A stretch of 64,000 nt of DNA, from NCBI RefSeq assembly GCF_012927405.1, contig NZ_JABBGM010000001.1, positions 750,001 to 814,000 of the forward strand, in the 5' to 3' direction. Below are positions 36,597 through 45,977 of the stretch, one piece after another (the first letter of the stretch is position 1; the number at the start of each line of letters is the position of its first letter). Both the position numbers and the translations under genes were made by a program. This stretch comes from Novosphingobium olei. Lineage in GTDB: Bacteria > Pseudomonadota > Alphaproteobacteria > Sphingomonadales > Sphingomonadaceae. The notes beneath the pieces were generated by a model that was not told the origin of the DNA, did no database searches, and saw nothing but the letters and a program-made list of their open reading frames with translations.

Positions 36597-37523
36597 TCAC
36601 TGGAACACCCCCGCGATGACCTTGGCGACGAGATCGGGATCGAAGGGGCGCAGGTCGTCGATCTTCTCGCCCACGCCGATGGCATGGATGGGGAGGCCAT
36701 ACTGCTCCGCCGCCGCGACCAGCACGCCGCCCCGCGCCGTGCCGTCGAGCTTGGTCATGATCAGGCCCGAAACGCCCGCCACTTCCTTGAAGATCTCGAT
36801 CTGCTGCAGCGCGTTCTGGCCGTTGGTGGCATCGAGCACCAGCACCACGTCGTGCGGCGCTTCGGGGTTCAGCCGGCCGAGCACGCGACGGATCTTGGCG
36901 AGTTCGTCCATCAGCTCGCGCTTGTTGTGCAGGCGCCCGGCGGTATCCACGATGAGCGCGTCGATCCCGGTCTCGGTGGCTGACTTCACCGCGTCGAACA
37001 CGATCGAGGCGGGATCGCCGCCTTCGGGGCCGGTGGTGATCGGCACGCCCAGCCGGTCCGCCCACACCTTGAGCTGGCCGATCGCCGCCGCGCGGAACGT
37101 ATCGCCCGCGGCCAGCATCACGCCATAGTCCTGTTCCTGGAACAGGTGCGCAAGCTTGGCGATGGTCGTGGTCTTGCCCGACCCGTTGACGCCGATGACC
37201 AGGATCACCTGCGGTCGCGGAAAGGCGACGATGTCGAGCGGCTTGGCCACCGGGCGCAGGATCGCGGCGATTTCCTCGGCCACCGCCTCGCGAATGGCGC
37301 GATCGTCGATCCCTGCCTCGAACCGCGCGGCGGCGAGCCGTTCGCGGATGCGCGAGGCGGCACGCGGGCCAAGGTCCGACAGGATCAGCGCATCCTCGAT
37401 ATCGTCGAGCTGCTCGTCCGACAGGCGGGTCGTGCCGGAAAAGCCGGCAAGGTTGCCGACCAGGCGTTCCGAGGTCTTGCGGAAGCCCCCGAGCAGACGG
37501 TCGGACCAGCTTTCGCTACTCAT
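36597..37523 (-). CDS. ftsY: Signal recognition particle receptor FtsY
   Basis: Protein of 308 residues: a short N domain (SWSDRLLGGFRKTSERL) and the SRP GTPase G domain with P loop GVNGSGKTTTIAKLA, AAGDTFRAAAIGQL, DTAGRL and TKLDGTARGG. The long acidic A domain of E. coli FtsY is missing, as is usual in alphaproteobacteria. Docks SRP-ribosome complexes at the membrane; its partner Ffh is encoded 4 kb away in this window. Its start overlaps the mtaB stop by four bases. Confidence 0.97.
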   Translation of the reverse strand: MSSESWSDRLLGGFRKTSERLVGNLAGFSGTTRLSDEQLDDIEDALILSDLGPRAASRIRERLAAARFEAGIDDRAIREAVAEEIAAILRPVAKPLDIVAFPRPQVILVIGVNGSGKTTTIAKLAHLFQEQDYGVMLAAGDTFRAAAIGQLKVWADRLGVPITTGPEGGDPASIVFDAVKSATETGIDALIVDTAGRLHNKRELMDELAKIRRVLGRLNPEAPHDVVLVLDATNGQNALQQIEIFKEVAGVSGLIMTKLDGTARGGVLVAAAEQYGLPIHAIGVGEKIDDLRPFDPDLVAKVIAGVFQ

Positions 37524-38734
37524 GCCAGCATTCCTTCGGCGATCCTTGTAGGCTTCAACGTGACGAGACTGCCCGGCAGGGTGCCTTCGGGCAGACGATA
37601 GGGGGCGAAGTCCGGGGCATGGCCGGTGCCGTCGCGTTCGGCAAGCACTTGCGCTGCAACGCCGACGCGCGAAGCCAGCCAGCGTTCCCGGTTCGCGGCC
37701 ACGGCGGCGCGTACTTGCGCCGCGCGTTCGCGCACCAGAGGTGGGGCGACCTGCGGCATCCGCGCGGCGGGCGTGCCTGGACGGGGCGAATAGGGGAAGA
37801 CGTGGCCGTGCACGATATTGCAGGCGGCCACGATCGAGACGTTGTCGGCATGCATGCCGGCGTCCTCGGTGGGGAAGCCCGCGATCAGGTCTGCCCCTAT
37901 CGCGATTCCGGGCCGGGCGGACTGCAGCCGTTCGACCAGCGCGATCGCCTGCGCGCGGCTATGGCGCCGCTTCATCCGCTTGAGGATCATGTCGCTGCCC
38001 GATTGCAGCGAAAGGTGGACGTGCGGCATCACGCGCGCCTCGCCGCTGATCAGCTCGAACAGCAGGTCGTCGATCTCGATGCCGTCGAGCGAGGACAGCC
38101 GCAGCCGGGGAAGGGTGGGGCAGGCGGCCAGAATCCCGGCCACCAGATCGCCGAGCCTGGGCGCGCCGAGAAGATCGGCACCCCAGCTGGTCACATCCAC
38201 GCCGGTCAGCACCACTTCGTTGACGCCCAGCGCAAGGTGGCGCTCCACCTGCCGCAAGACGTCGGCAACCGGCAGGGAGCGGCTCGCCCCGCGGCCCTGC
38301 GGGATGATGCAGAAGGTGCAGGCATGGTCGCAGCCGTTTTGCACCGGCACGAAGGCCCGGGTGTGATGCGTGCTTGGCCGCAGTGGGGCGGAAACGGGCG
38401 TGGCCGGATCAAGCGCGGCGGGAAGGGCGGTCGGCTCGCCCCGCCACGCGGCGGGATCGCTCTTGGCATCGTTCGGCACCACGCCATCGACTTCGCTCAT
38501 CGCGGCGAAAGCGCCCGGCTCGATCGTCGCGGCGCAGCCGGTCACCAGCAGGCGGGCGTCGGGATGTTCGCGGCGCAGGCGGCGCACCGTGCGGCGCGAC
38601 TGGCGCACGGCTTCGGCGGTCACCGCGCATGAATTGACCACCACCGTCGGCGGGCCATCGGCCAGCACGGCACGGATCGCCTCGCTCTCGGCAAGGTTCA
38701 GGCGGCAGCCGAGAGTCACGACCTCTACCGTCAC
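37520..38734 (-). CDS. mtaB: tRNA t6A37 methylthiotransferase MtaB
   Basis: Protein of 404 residues, a radical-SAM methylthiotransferase. The N-terminal UPF0004 domain has three cluster-binding cysteines (TLGCRLN, VNSCAVT, VTGCAA), the radical-SAM core has CDHACTFC, and a C-terminal TRAM-like part follows. It converts t6A37 to ms2t6A37 in tRNAs reading ANN codons. The compact size and TLGCRLN start separate it from MiaB and RimO. Operon order is dapF-mtaB-ftsY, with a 10-base gap from dapF. Confidence 0.95.
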   Translation of the reverse strand: MTVEVVTLGCRLNLAESEAIRAVLADGPPTVVVNSCAVTAEAVRQSRRTVRRLRREHPDARLLVTGCAATIEPGAFAAMSEVDGVVPNDAKSDPAAWRGEPTALPAALDPATPVSAPLRPSTHHTRAFVPVQNGCDHACTFCIIPQGRGASRSLPVADVLRQVERHLALGVNEVVLTGVDVTSWGADLLGAPRLGDLVAGILAACPTLPRLRLSSLDGIEIDDLLFELISGEARVMPHVHLSLQSGSDMILKRMKRRHSRAQAIALVERLQSARPGIAIGADLIAGFPTEDAGMHADNVSIVAACNIVHGHVFPYSPRPGTPAARMPQVAPPLVRERAAQVRAAVAANRERWLASRVGVAAQVLAERDGTGHAPDFAPYRLPEGTLPGSLVTLKPTRIAEGMLA

Positions 38735-38744
38735 GCCGGGCCGA

Positions 38745-39554
38745 TCATGCCGGGAAGTCCGAATCCTCGAAGGTGCCTTCGAAGCTCGTCGCCGCGGGCC
38801 CGGTCATCAGGATCGAGCCATCCTCGCGCCAGGCGATGGTCAGCGTGCCGCCGGGCAGATCTACCCGCGTGGTGCGGCCGACCAGCTTGCGCCGCATCGC
38901 GCCGATCGCGGTGGCGCAGGCGCCGGTGCCGCACGCTCGCGTCAGGCCGACCCCGCGCTCCCATACGCGCAGGCGCAGGTGGTCGGAGCCGACCACACTC
39001 GCTACGTTGACGTTGACGCGCGCCGGAAACAGCGGGTCGGTCTCGATCGCCGGCCCCAGCCGGGCAAGGTCGACCGCATCGCAGTCGGGCACGAAGAAGA
39101 TCACGTGTGGATTGCCGACGTTGACGGCGGTCGGGTCGCTCAGGTCTTCCCATCCGACCGGCATAGTCAGCGTGTCCATCGCGTAGGCAAGCGGGATGGC
39201 GTCCCAATCGAACCGGGGCATGCCCATGTCGACGCTGACGCCGTCTGCTCCCGTGCTCGAAGCGATCGTTCCGCCAAGCGTCTCGATCCGCTGCTCGCCG
39301 CCCAGCAGCAGGCCGACTGCGCGGCTGGCATTGCCGCAGGCTTCCACTTCGCCGCCGTCGGCGTTGAAGATGCGCATGCGCACATCGGCGATCTCGCTCG
39401 GTTCGAGCACGATCAGCTGGTCGCAGCCGATCCCGGTCCGACGGTCTGCCAGCGCGGCGGCACGGGCGTTGGACATGGCGACGGCGCGCGCACGCGCGTC
39501 GATCACGATGAAATCGTTGCCAAGGCCGTGCATCTTGCGAAAGGGCGTGCGCAT
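38745..39554 (-). CDS. dapF: Diaminopimelate epimerase
   Basis: Protein of 269 residues from the ATG at 39554 (MRTPFRKMHGLGNDFIVID). The two catalytic cysteines lie in ACGNASR and ACGTGAC. Interconverts LL- and meso-diaminopimelate, the step before lysine and peptidoglycan cross-link precursor. First gene of dapF-mtaB-ftsY. Works in the same pathway as asd at 48.5 kb. Confidence 0.97.
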   Translation of the reverse strand: MRTPFRKMHGLGNDFIVIDARARAVAMSNARAAALADRRTGIGCDQLIVLEPSEIADVRMRIFNADGGEVEACGNASRAVGLLLGGEQRIETLGGTIASSTGADGVSVDMGMPRFDWDAIPLAYAMDTLTMPVGWEDLSDPTAVNVGNPHVIFFVPDCDAVDLARLGPAIETDPLFPARVNVNVASVVGSDHLRLRVWERGVGLTRACGTGACATAIGAMRRKLVGRTTRVDLPGGTLTIAWREDGSILMTGPAATSFEGTFEDSDFPA

Positions 39555-39636
39555 GGCGCGCGATCTAGGCGCGTCTGCCGCGCGGTGCAATGCGCCAGAC
39601 CGGAAAGGACCGGGCGAAAGATCGGGCGGGGGTGGC

Positions 39637-41352
39637 TCAGCCCTGCGCGAAACGCGAAGGCGGCGTGCTTTCGCTGTCGCGGGGTTGGGCCTCGGGCTTC
39701 GGCGCCATCAGCCCCTGCGCTGCCAGCGCGGCGCTGACGTCCTCGGCGCACACGGGTTCGCCATAAAGGAAGCCCTGGCCCTTGAACCGGCCGTACTTGC
39801 GCAGTTCTTCCAGCACGACGTCGCTCTCGATTCCCTCTGCGGTGATCGGAAGGTCCATGCCGCGCCCGAGAGAGGAGATCGCCTCGACGATCGTCGAGCT
39901 GTCCTTGCTGCGGCCCAGCGTCGAAACGAAACTGCGGTCGATCTTGATCCTGTCGAACGGCAGGGTGCGCAGCTGGGACAGGCTTGAATAACCGGTGCCG
40001 AAATCGTCCAGGCTGATCGTGATGCCTTGGTTGCGCAAGCTGGTGATCAGCGAGCGCACCACGCCCACGTTTTCGTGCAGGCAGGTTTCGGTGATCTCGA
40101 TGTCGAGCCGGCTGGGCGGAAAGTTCGCCTCGACCAGCAGCTTCAGGATCTTCTGCGCAAACCAGGGATCGCGCAGCTGGATCGGCGAGATGTTCACCGA
40201 CAGCGTCAGCCGCGGATCCCAGTCGCGGGCATCGACCAGCGCCTGCCGGATCAGCCCTTCGGACAGCGGCGCGATCACGCCCATTTCCTCGGCGATGGGA
40301 ATGAACACTTCCGGGCTGACCAGGCCGAAGCGCGGGCTTTTCCAGCGGGCCAGCATCTCGAACCCGGTCAACTCGCCGCTCTCGAGATCGACCTGCTTTT
40401 CGTAGAATGGCACGAATTCGCCCGCTTCGATGCCGTCGCGGATGCCGCGTTCCAGCTCGGAGCGGAACTGGATCTCGCGTTCCATCGAAGGATCGAACCA
40501 GCAATAGCGGTCGCGCCCGGCTTTCTTGGCCTGATACATGGCAAGGTCCGCGCGGTGCTGCAGTCGGTGTGACAGCTCGTTCGGTCTTGCATCGGGCAGC
40601 ACGTCGCTGCGGGCGATTCCGATCGAGCCGGTGATTTCCAGTGTCGCGCCATTCCATGCGATCGGCAGCGCGATCGCCTGGTTGAGCCGCGCGGCAAGGC
40701 CCTCGATCGCGGCTACATGGCCGGGCGGGAAGGCGGCGGCACAGACGAATTCATCGCCGCCCAGCCGCGCCAGCACCGAAGCATCGGGCAGCAGCGCGCG
40801 CAGGCGCTTGGCGGTTTCGACCAGCACGGCATCGCCGGCCTGATGGCCGTGGAGATCGTTCGATCGCTTGAACCGGTCCAGGTCGATCACCGCCAGCACG
40901 ATGTCGTCGCCGCTGCGCGCGGCCCGGGTAATCAACGCCTCGATCGCAGGGTCGACGCTGCGGCGGTTCAGGCAACCGGTCAACGCGTCTGTCTCGGCCA
41001 GCTGCCGGGCGGTTTCCTCGGCATTGCGGCGTTCGTGCACTTCGCGCGTCAGCTCGGCATAGCGGCGCCAGCCGAAGATGATCAGCGCGATGTTGAGGAT
41101 CAGCGCATTGCCCAGCGCGGCATCGGCGTGCCCGTCGCCATAGGCGATATTGCGCACGATCGGGGCGAGCACGCTCGACCCGGTGCCGACAAACAGCAGG
41201 ATCGCCGCGACGAGGATGCCCAAGGCCACGACATCGCGTTCGGCACGCTTGAGCGGCGCGGGGCGTGCTTGCCCATCCGCCATGTTTGCATCGTTCCCCG
41301 CCATGCCCGACTGCCTTGTTCCCGTCGCAAGTCCCCCCGAAGCTCTACGCAT
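39637..41352 (-). CDS. Membrane-bound GGDEF/EAL cyclic-di-GMP protein
   Basis: Protein of 571 residues. The ATG at 41352 has GAGGA upstream; ATGs at 41304 and 41283 are alternatives. Two spans (VALGILVAAILLFVGTG, ALILNIALIIFGW) and a short coiled coil precede the GGDEF domain (LGGDEF intact, no RxxD inhibitory site at the usual spacing) and an EAL domain (EML in place of EAL, with NISPIQL, DDFGTGYSSL, KIDRSFV and EGIE). Both activities look chemically possible; the net direction cannot be read. Monocistronic. Confidence 0.93.
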   Translation of the reverse strand: MRRASGGLATGTRQSGMAGNDANMADGQARPAPLKRAERDVVALGILVAAILLFVGTGSSVLAPIVRNIAYGDGHADAALGNALILNIALIIFGWRRYAELTREVHERRNAEETARQLAETDALTGCLNRRSVDPAIEALITRAARSGDDIVLAVIDLDRFKRSNDLHGHQAGDAVLVETAKRLRALLPDASVLARLGGDEFVCAAAFPPGHVAAIEGLAARLNQAIALPIAWNGATLEITGSIGIARSDVLPDARPNELSHRLQHRADLAMYQAKKAGRDRYCWFDPSMEREIQFRSELERGIRDGIEAGEFVPFYEKQVDLESGELTGFEMLARWKSPRFGLVSPEVFIPIAEEMGVIAPLSEGLIRQALVDARDWDPRLTLSVNISPIQLRDPWFAQKILKLLVEANFPPSRLDIEITETCLHENVGVVRSLITSLRNQGITISLDDFGTGYSSLSQLRTLPFDRIKIDRSFVSTLGRSKDSSTIVEAISSLGRGMDLPITAEGIESDVVLEELRKYGRFKGQGFLYGEPVCAEDVSAALAAQGLMAPKPEAQPRDSESTPPSRFAQG

Positions 41353-41581
41353 GACGTCCTCAATTTTCGGTTAATCTCCTTTCCTGTGGGCCTGACGGGG
41401 CAGGGTGGCGCGCGGAAAAGCTTGCGTTGGCGGGGCCAGTTGGATAGGGGGCGCGGGTCCGCAGCTGCACCCGTGGTGTGTCTGCGACAGATTCGACGAT
41501 GGCCGATGATGCCACACGCTGGTCTGCGAGGTTTCGCACACCGGCGTTTTTGGCGTTTGGCGGCCGATAGGAGTGTGGCGC

Positions 41582-43084
41582 GTGTTCGATAGTCTGTCAG
41601 ACCGGCTCAGCGGCGTTTTCGATCGCCTGCGTGGTCGCGGCGCGCTGCAGGAAGAAGACGTTCGCGCCGCCATGCGCGAAGTGCGCATCGCGCTGCTCGA
41701 GGCCGACGTGGCGCTGCCCGTCGTCCGCCGTTTCGTCGATCAGGTTACCGAACAGGCCGTCGGCCAGCAGGTGCTCCGCTCGGTCACGCCGGGCCAGCAG
41801 GTCGTCAAGATCGTCAACGATGCGCTGGTCGAAATGCTCGGCGGTGGCACTGCCGACCTCGATCTCAACGCCGCGCCGCCGGTCGTGATCATGATGGTCG
41901 GCCTGCAGGGCTCGGGCAAGACCACCAGCACTGCCAAGATCGGCAAGCTGCTCAAGGAAAAGCAGGGCAAGAAGGTCCTGATGGCCTCGCTCGACGTCAA
42001 TCGTCCGGCGGCGCAGGAGCAGCTCAAGGTTCTCGGCGAACAGGCGGGCGTCGCCACGCTGCCGATCATCGTGGGCCAGCAGCCGGTGGAAATCGCCACC
42101 CGCGCGATCAACGCGGCCAAGCTGCAGGCGGTCGACGTCCTGCTGCTCGACACCGCCGGCCGTCTCCACGTCGATCAGGCGCTGATGGACGAGATGAAGG
42201 CGGTCGCCGCCGTCTCGGCTCCGAAGGAAACGCTGCTCGTCGTCGATTCGCTGACCGGCCAGGACGCGGTCAACGTCGCGCAGAACTTCGCCGGCGAAGT
42301 CGATCTCACCGGCGTGGTGCTGACCCGCATGGACGGCGATGCCCGTGGCGGCGCCGCGCTGTCGATGCGCGCGGTCACCGGCAAGCCGATCAAGTTCGCC
42401 GCCACCGGCGAAAAGCTCGACGCGATCGAGGCCTTCCATCCCGAACGCGTCGCCGGCCGCATCCTTGGCATGGGCGACATCGTCTCGATCGTCGAAAAGG
42501 CGGCCGCGACGATCCAGCAGGAAGACGCCGAAAAGCTTGCCGCGCGCATGGCCAAGGGTCAGTTCGACATGAACGACCTGCGCACCCAGCTGCGCCAGAT
42601 GCAGAACATGGGCGGCCTCGGCATGCTGGCGGGCATGCTGCCCGGCATGAAGAAGGCCAAGCAGGCGATGGCCCAGTCGGGCATGGACGACAAGGTCCTG
42701 CTCCACATGGACGCGATCATCGGCTCGATGACGCCCAAGGAGCGCGAAAAGCCCGAACTGCTCAACGCCAAGCGCAAGATCCGCATCGCCAAGGGCTCCG
42801 GCACGCAGGTGCAGGACGTCAACAAGCTGATCAAGATGCACATGGAAATGGCCAAGGCCATGAAGCAGATCAAGAAGATGGGCGGTCTGAAGGGCCTCGG
42901 CGCGCTGTTCGGCAAGGGCGGCCTGGGCGCTGCCATGCCCGGCCTCGACCAGCAGATGGGCGGCGGAATGGGCGGCCTTGGCGGCGGTCTGGGAGGCCTC
43001 GGCGGCGGCAACGGAATTGGCGGTCTTCCGGGATTGGGCGGCGGTATGCCGGGCAATCTGGGCGACCTGCTCAAGAAGAAGTGA
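41582..43084 (+). CDS. ffh: Signal recognition particle protein Ffh
   Basis: Protein of 500 residues. The GTG at 41582 is nine bases after TAGGAG and gives the standard MFDSLSDRL start; the GTG at 41573 abuts that sequence and is unlikely. NG GTPase domain: GLQGSGKTTSTAKIG, DTAGRLHVD, TRMDGDARGG. A methionine-rich M domain follows, then a Gly/Met-rich tail (about 445-500) that is longer than in E. coli. Binds 4.5S RNA and signal sequences. Heads the ffh-rpsP-rimM group. Confidence 0.97.
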   Translation: MFDSLSDRLSGVFDRLRGRGALQEEDVRAAMREVRIALLEADVALPVVRRFVDQVTEQAVGQQVLRSVTPGQQVVKIVNDALVEMLGGGTADLDLNAAPPVVIMMVGLQGSGKTTSTAKIGKLLKEKQGKKVLMASLDVNRPAAQEQLKVLGEQAGVATLPIIVGQQPVEIATRAINAAKLQAVDVLLLDTAGRLHVDQALMDEMKAVAAVSAPKETLLVVDSLTGQDAVNVAQNFAGEVDLTGVVLTRMDGDARGGAALSMRAVTGKPIKFAATGEKLDAIEAFHPERVAGRILGMGDIVSIVEKAAATIQQEDAEKLAARMAKGQFDMNDLRTQLRQMQNMGGLGMLAGMLPGMKKAKQAMAQSGMDDKVLLHMDAIIGSMTPKEREKPELLNAKRKIRIAKGSGTQVQDVNKLIKMHMEMAKAMKQIKKMGGLKGLGALFGKGGLGAAMPGLDQQMGGGMGGLGGGLGGLGGGNGIGGLPGLGGGMPGNLGDLLKKK

Positions 43085-43116
43085 ATTTGATCCAGTTACT
43101 CGGAAAGGTGAAGTAA

Positions 43117-43542
43117 ATGTCTGTTTCCATGCGTCTTTCGCGCGGCGGTTCGAAGAAGCGCCCTTACTACAAGATCGTCGTCTCGAACAGCCGCGCCCCG
43201 CGCGATGGCAAGTATCTCGAGCAGGTCGGCACCTACAACCCGCTGCTCGCCAAGGATGACGAGAACCGCGTTCGCATCGTCGAAGACCGCGTCCGCTACT
43301 GGCTGGGCGTCGGCGCGCAGCCGACCGACCGCGTCGCCCGCATGCTCGACAAGGCCGGGATCAAGGAACGCGCCGCCACCAACAACCCGCAGAAGGCCGA
43401 GCCCGGCAAGAAGGCCAAGGAGCGCGCCGAGGAAAAGGCCGAGAAGCTGCGTGAAGCCGAAGAAGCTGCCGCCGCTGCTGCTGCCGCTCCGGCCGAAGAA
43501 GCTCCGGCTGAAGCCGCTGCCGAAGAGCAGGCCGAGGCCTGA
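43117..43542 (+). CDS. rpsP: 30S ribosomal protein bS16
   Basis: Protein of 141 residues. The first 80 ([20 protein letters not shown]...) are the bS16 core. The remaining 60 are a Lys/Glu then Ala/Glu/Pro-rich tail, typical of alphaproteobacterial bS16. Stabilises the 16S 5' domain. 32 bases after ffh, two bases before rimM. Confidence 0.97.
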   Translation: MSVSMRLSRGGSKKRPYYKIVVSNSRAPRDGKYLEQVGTYNPLLAKDDENRVRIVEDRVRYWLGVGAQPTDRVARMLDKAGIKERAATNNPQKAEPGKKAKERAEEKAEKLREAEEAAAAAAAAPAEEAPAEAAAEEQAEA

Positions 43543-43544
43543 TC

Positions 43545-44051
43545 TTGCGCGACCGGTCCGTCACGCTCGCCGCCATCACCGGTGCGCACGGCGTGACGGG
43601 CGAGGTCCGCTTGAAGCTGTTCGGTGAAGGCGTGGCGGCGCTCAAGCGCTACCGCGCCTTCAACGATTCCACGCTGACGGTCAGCGCGATGCGCGACGAT
43701 GGCAAGGGCGGGGCAATCGCCCGCTTCGCCGAAGTCGCCGATCGCACGGCGGCCGAACGCTTGCGCGGCACGGCGCTGACCGTTCCGCGCACGGCATTGC
43801 CGCCGCTGGCCGATGGCGAATACTACCACGCCGACCTGATCGGCCTACCTGCGGTTTCCACCGCCGGCGAACCGCTCGGCACCTGCATCGCGGTCGACAA
43901 CTACGGCGCGGGCGACGTGCTCGAGATCGAGCGTCCGCCGGCCGAGGACGGCAAGAAGCCCCGGCGCTTCATGGTGCCGATGCGGCCAGAAGCCGTGCCC
44001 GACTGGAACGACGAGCGGCTGCTGATCGAAGCCGCCTTCGCCGAAGACTGA
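43545..44051 (+). CDS. rimM: Ribosome maturation factor RimM
   Basis: Protein of 168 residues with a TTG start two bases after the rpsP stop, implying coupling. N-terminal RimM domain: VTLAAITGAHGVTGEVRLKLFGE. The PRC-barrel domain (YYHADLIGLPAVSTAGEPLG...) follows. Assists 30S head maturation around uS19. In most relatives trmD follows directly; here a 3-kb insert intervenes. Confidence 0.95.
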   Translation: MRDRSVTLAAITGAHGVTGEVRLKLFGEGVAALKRYRAFNDSTLTVSAMRDDGKGGAIARFAEVADRTAAERLRGTALTVPRTALPPLADGEYYHADLIGLPAVSTAGEPLGTCIAVDNYGAGDVLEIERPPAEDGKKPRRFMVPMRPEAVPDWNDERLLIEAAFAED

Positions 44052-44055
44052 AGGC

Positions 44056-44346
44056 ATGGCTTTCGTCATCGCCGCACTGGTGCTGATCGGCCTGCCCGCC
44101 GTTCTGGCGACCGTATTCTCGTGGGGCATCGCCGCACGCTTCCCGGCCAGGCCACGCTGGCAGCGCATCGCGCTCGCCGCCGTTCCCGCCGGGCTCGCCC
44201 CGGTCACCCCCGGCCTCATTTCCGTCTGGCGCGCCTATCGCCTGACGACGCTGGTGCCGCTCGGTGCGGTGTTCACGCTCGGCCTGATCGTCGCGCTCGT
44301 CGTCGGCGTGCCCGCCGCCTGGCACGCGACGCGGACCAAGGCCTGA
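44056..44346 (+). CDS. Small hypothetical membrane protein
   Basis: 96 residues, two or three hydrophobic segments (FVIAALVLIGLPAVLATVFSWG, LVPLGAVFTLGLIVALVVGVPAAW) separated by a basic stretch. Starts four bases after rimM, so it is probably cotranscribed. No family recognised. First gene of the accessory group between rimM and trmD. Confidence 0.65.
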   Translation: MAFVIAALVLIGLPAVLATVFSWGIAARFPARPRWQRIALAAVPAGLAPVTPGLISVWRAYRLTTLVPLGAVFTLGLIVALVVGVPAAWHATRTKA

Positions 44347-44421
44347 TCTTAGATTCGAAAAGGCGTTGGCATCCCCGCTAGCGCGCTGCACTCTCCTGCG
44401 ATGGTGTTGGGAGGGGGCAAT

Positions 44422-45930
44422 ATGAGAACGGCAACCGGACTTTTCGCGGCAATGCTCGCGTTGCAGCCGTTCAGCGCTCAGGCGCAACAGGTCCAGCCCG
44501 ACATTGCCGCGCTCGATCCGCAGATCGACGGCATCCTGACGAAGTGGATGGCGAGCAACCACGTTCCCGGCCTCGTCTTCGGTATCGTGAAGGACGGCCG
44601 CCTCGCCTACGTGAAGAGCGAAGGCGTGCAGGACATCGTCCAGAAGCGCCCGGTCACGCCCGATACGCTGTTCCGCATCGCATCGATGACCAAGGCATTC
44701 ACCGCGCTCTCCATCCTCAAGCTGCGCGACGAAGGCCGGCTCGGGCTCGATGACCCGGTCGATCGCTACGTTCCGGAACTGCGCGGCTGGACCTATCCCA
44801 CCAGCGATTCTCCGCGCATCACGATCCGCGATCTCCTCACCCACACCGCCGGCTTCGTGACGGACGATCCGTGGGGCGATCGACAGACGCCCCTCTCGCA
44901 AACCGCCTTCACCGCATTGTTGCGCGCTGGCGTGCCTTTCACCCGCGCGCCAGAGCAGCGCCACGAATATTCGAACCTCGGCTACGCCATCCTCGGCCGC
45001 GTCATCGCCAACGTGACCAAGGCACCTTATCGCAATTACGTCGAACAGCGCCTCCTCACGCCTCTGGGCATGACGGCGAGCGGCTTCGACGTCCTAGCCC
45101 ACCCCAGGGACAAGCGCGCGATCGGCTATCGCTGGGAAAACGAGGCCTGGGTGCAGGAGCCGACCATGAAGGACGGCGCCTTCAATTCCATGGGCGGGCT
45201 GGAGGTCAGCGCCACCGACTATGCCAAGTGGCTCGGCTTCCTCCTCTCCGCCTGGCCGGCCCGCAACGATCCCGAAACCGGTCCGGCGCGTCGCGCGACC
45301 GTGCGGCGCATGGCGCAGGGGCTGAACTTTGCGGCCGTGTTTCACCGCTACGCCACGGGGGGCGACAAGCAGTGCCCCGGCACGGTGTCCTACGGCATGG
45401 GCTGGCGCGTGATCGGCGATTGCGACTACGGTACGGTGCTCGCCCACGGAGGCGGCTTCCCCGGCTATGGCAGCCACGTCATGGTCCTGCCCGAATACGG
45501 CGTCGCCTTCTTCGCGCTGACCAACAGGACCTATTCCGGCCCCAGCCAGCCGGTGTGGGACATCGCCGCCCTGCTGCGCGAAAAGGGCGTGATCGCAAAG
45601 CGCACAGAACCCGTCTCGCCCGAGCTCGCCAGCTTTTACACCTCCGCGCAGGCCGTCTGGGCCGCCGGCACCGTCGATCCGCTGCAAGGCCGTGTGTCGA
45701 TGAACTTCCCGATGGACCGCACCGCCGCCAACTGGGCGAAGGTGCTTGCCGAAACCAAAGCCAGATCCGGCCCCTGCGAAATCGCTGCCCCCGTCCAGCC
45801 CGACGGCGCGATGAGCGGCACCTTCACCTGGCCCTGCGCCAACGGAAAGATCACCGGCACCCTGATCCTCGCCCCGACCAGGCCAATCACCCTGCAATCG
45901 CTGAAATACGCGTTCGAGCCGAAGGATTGA
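44422..45930 (+). CDS. Secreted serine hydrolase, class C beta-lactamase family
   Basis: Protein of 502 residues from the ATG at 44422 (GGGAGGGGG upstream). The signal peptide ends SAQAQQ. Catalytic motifs are SMTK at 88-91 (SxxK), YSN at 183-185 (YxN) and HGGG at 342-345 (HxG). A C-terminal domain of about 120 residues follows, as in many esterase/D-aminopeptidase-like relatives. Resistance to beta-lactams should not be assumed, since most members of this size are esterases or peptidases. Part of the insert between rimM and trmD. Confidence 0.88.
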   Translation: MRTATGLFAAMLALQPFSAQAQQVQPDIAALDPQIDGILTKWMASNHVPGLVFGIVKDGRLAYVKSEGVQDIVQKRPVTPDTLFRIASMTKAFTALSILKLRDEGRLGLDDPVDRYVPELRGWTYPTSDSPRITIRDLLTHTAGFVTDDPWGDRQTPLSQTAFTALLRAGVPFTRAPEQRHEYSNLGYAILGRVIANVTKAPYRNYVEQRLLTPLGMTASGFDVLAHPRDKRAIGYRWENEAWVQEPTMKDGAFNSMGGLEVSATDYAKWLGFLLSAWPARNDPETGPARRATVRRMAQGLNFAAVFHRYATGGDKQCPGTVSYGMGWRVIGDCDYGTVLAHGGGFPGYGSHVMVLPEYGVAFFALTNRTYSGPSQPVWDIAALLREKGVIAKRTEPVSPELASFYTSAQAVWAAGTVDPLQGRVSMNFPMDRTAANWAKVLAETKARSGPCEIAAPVQPDGAMSGTFTWPCANGKITGTLILAPTRPITLQSLKYAFEPKD

Positions 45931-45944
45931 AACGTCCGCCATTG

Positions 45945-45969
45945 CCGTATATACAGGGCGTATATACGG
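45945..45969. promoter_or_regulatory. Operator of the VapBC module
   Basis: Perfect inverted repeat: CCGTATATAC (45945-45954) and GTATATACGG (45960-45969) around five bases. It ends nine bases before the antitoxin ATG and overlaps its GGAGG ribosome binding site. This is the form and position expected for VapBC autorepression, with the AT-rich core probably forming part of the promoter. Confidence 0.75.
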
Positions 45970-45977
45970 AGGCCGCG

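Noticed and set aside
44422..45930. Beta-lactam resistance gene
   Set aside because: SxxK, YxN and HxG are present, but the extra C-terminal domain and the context fit the broad serine-hydrolase/esterase group better.
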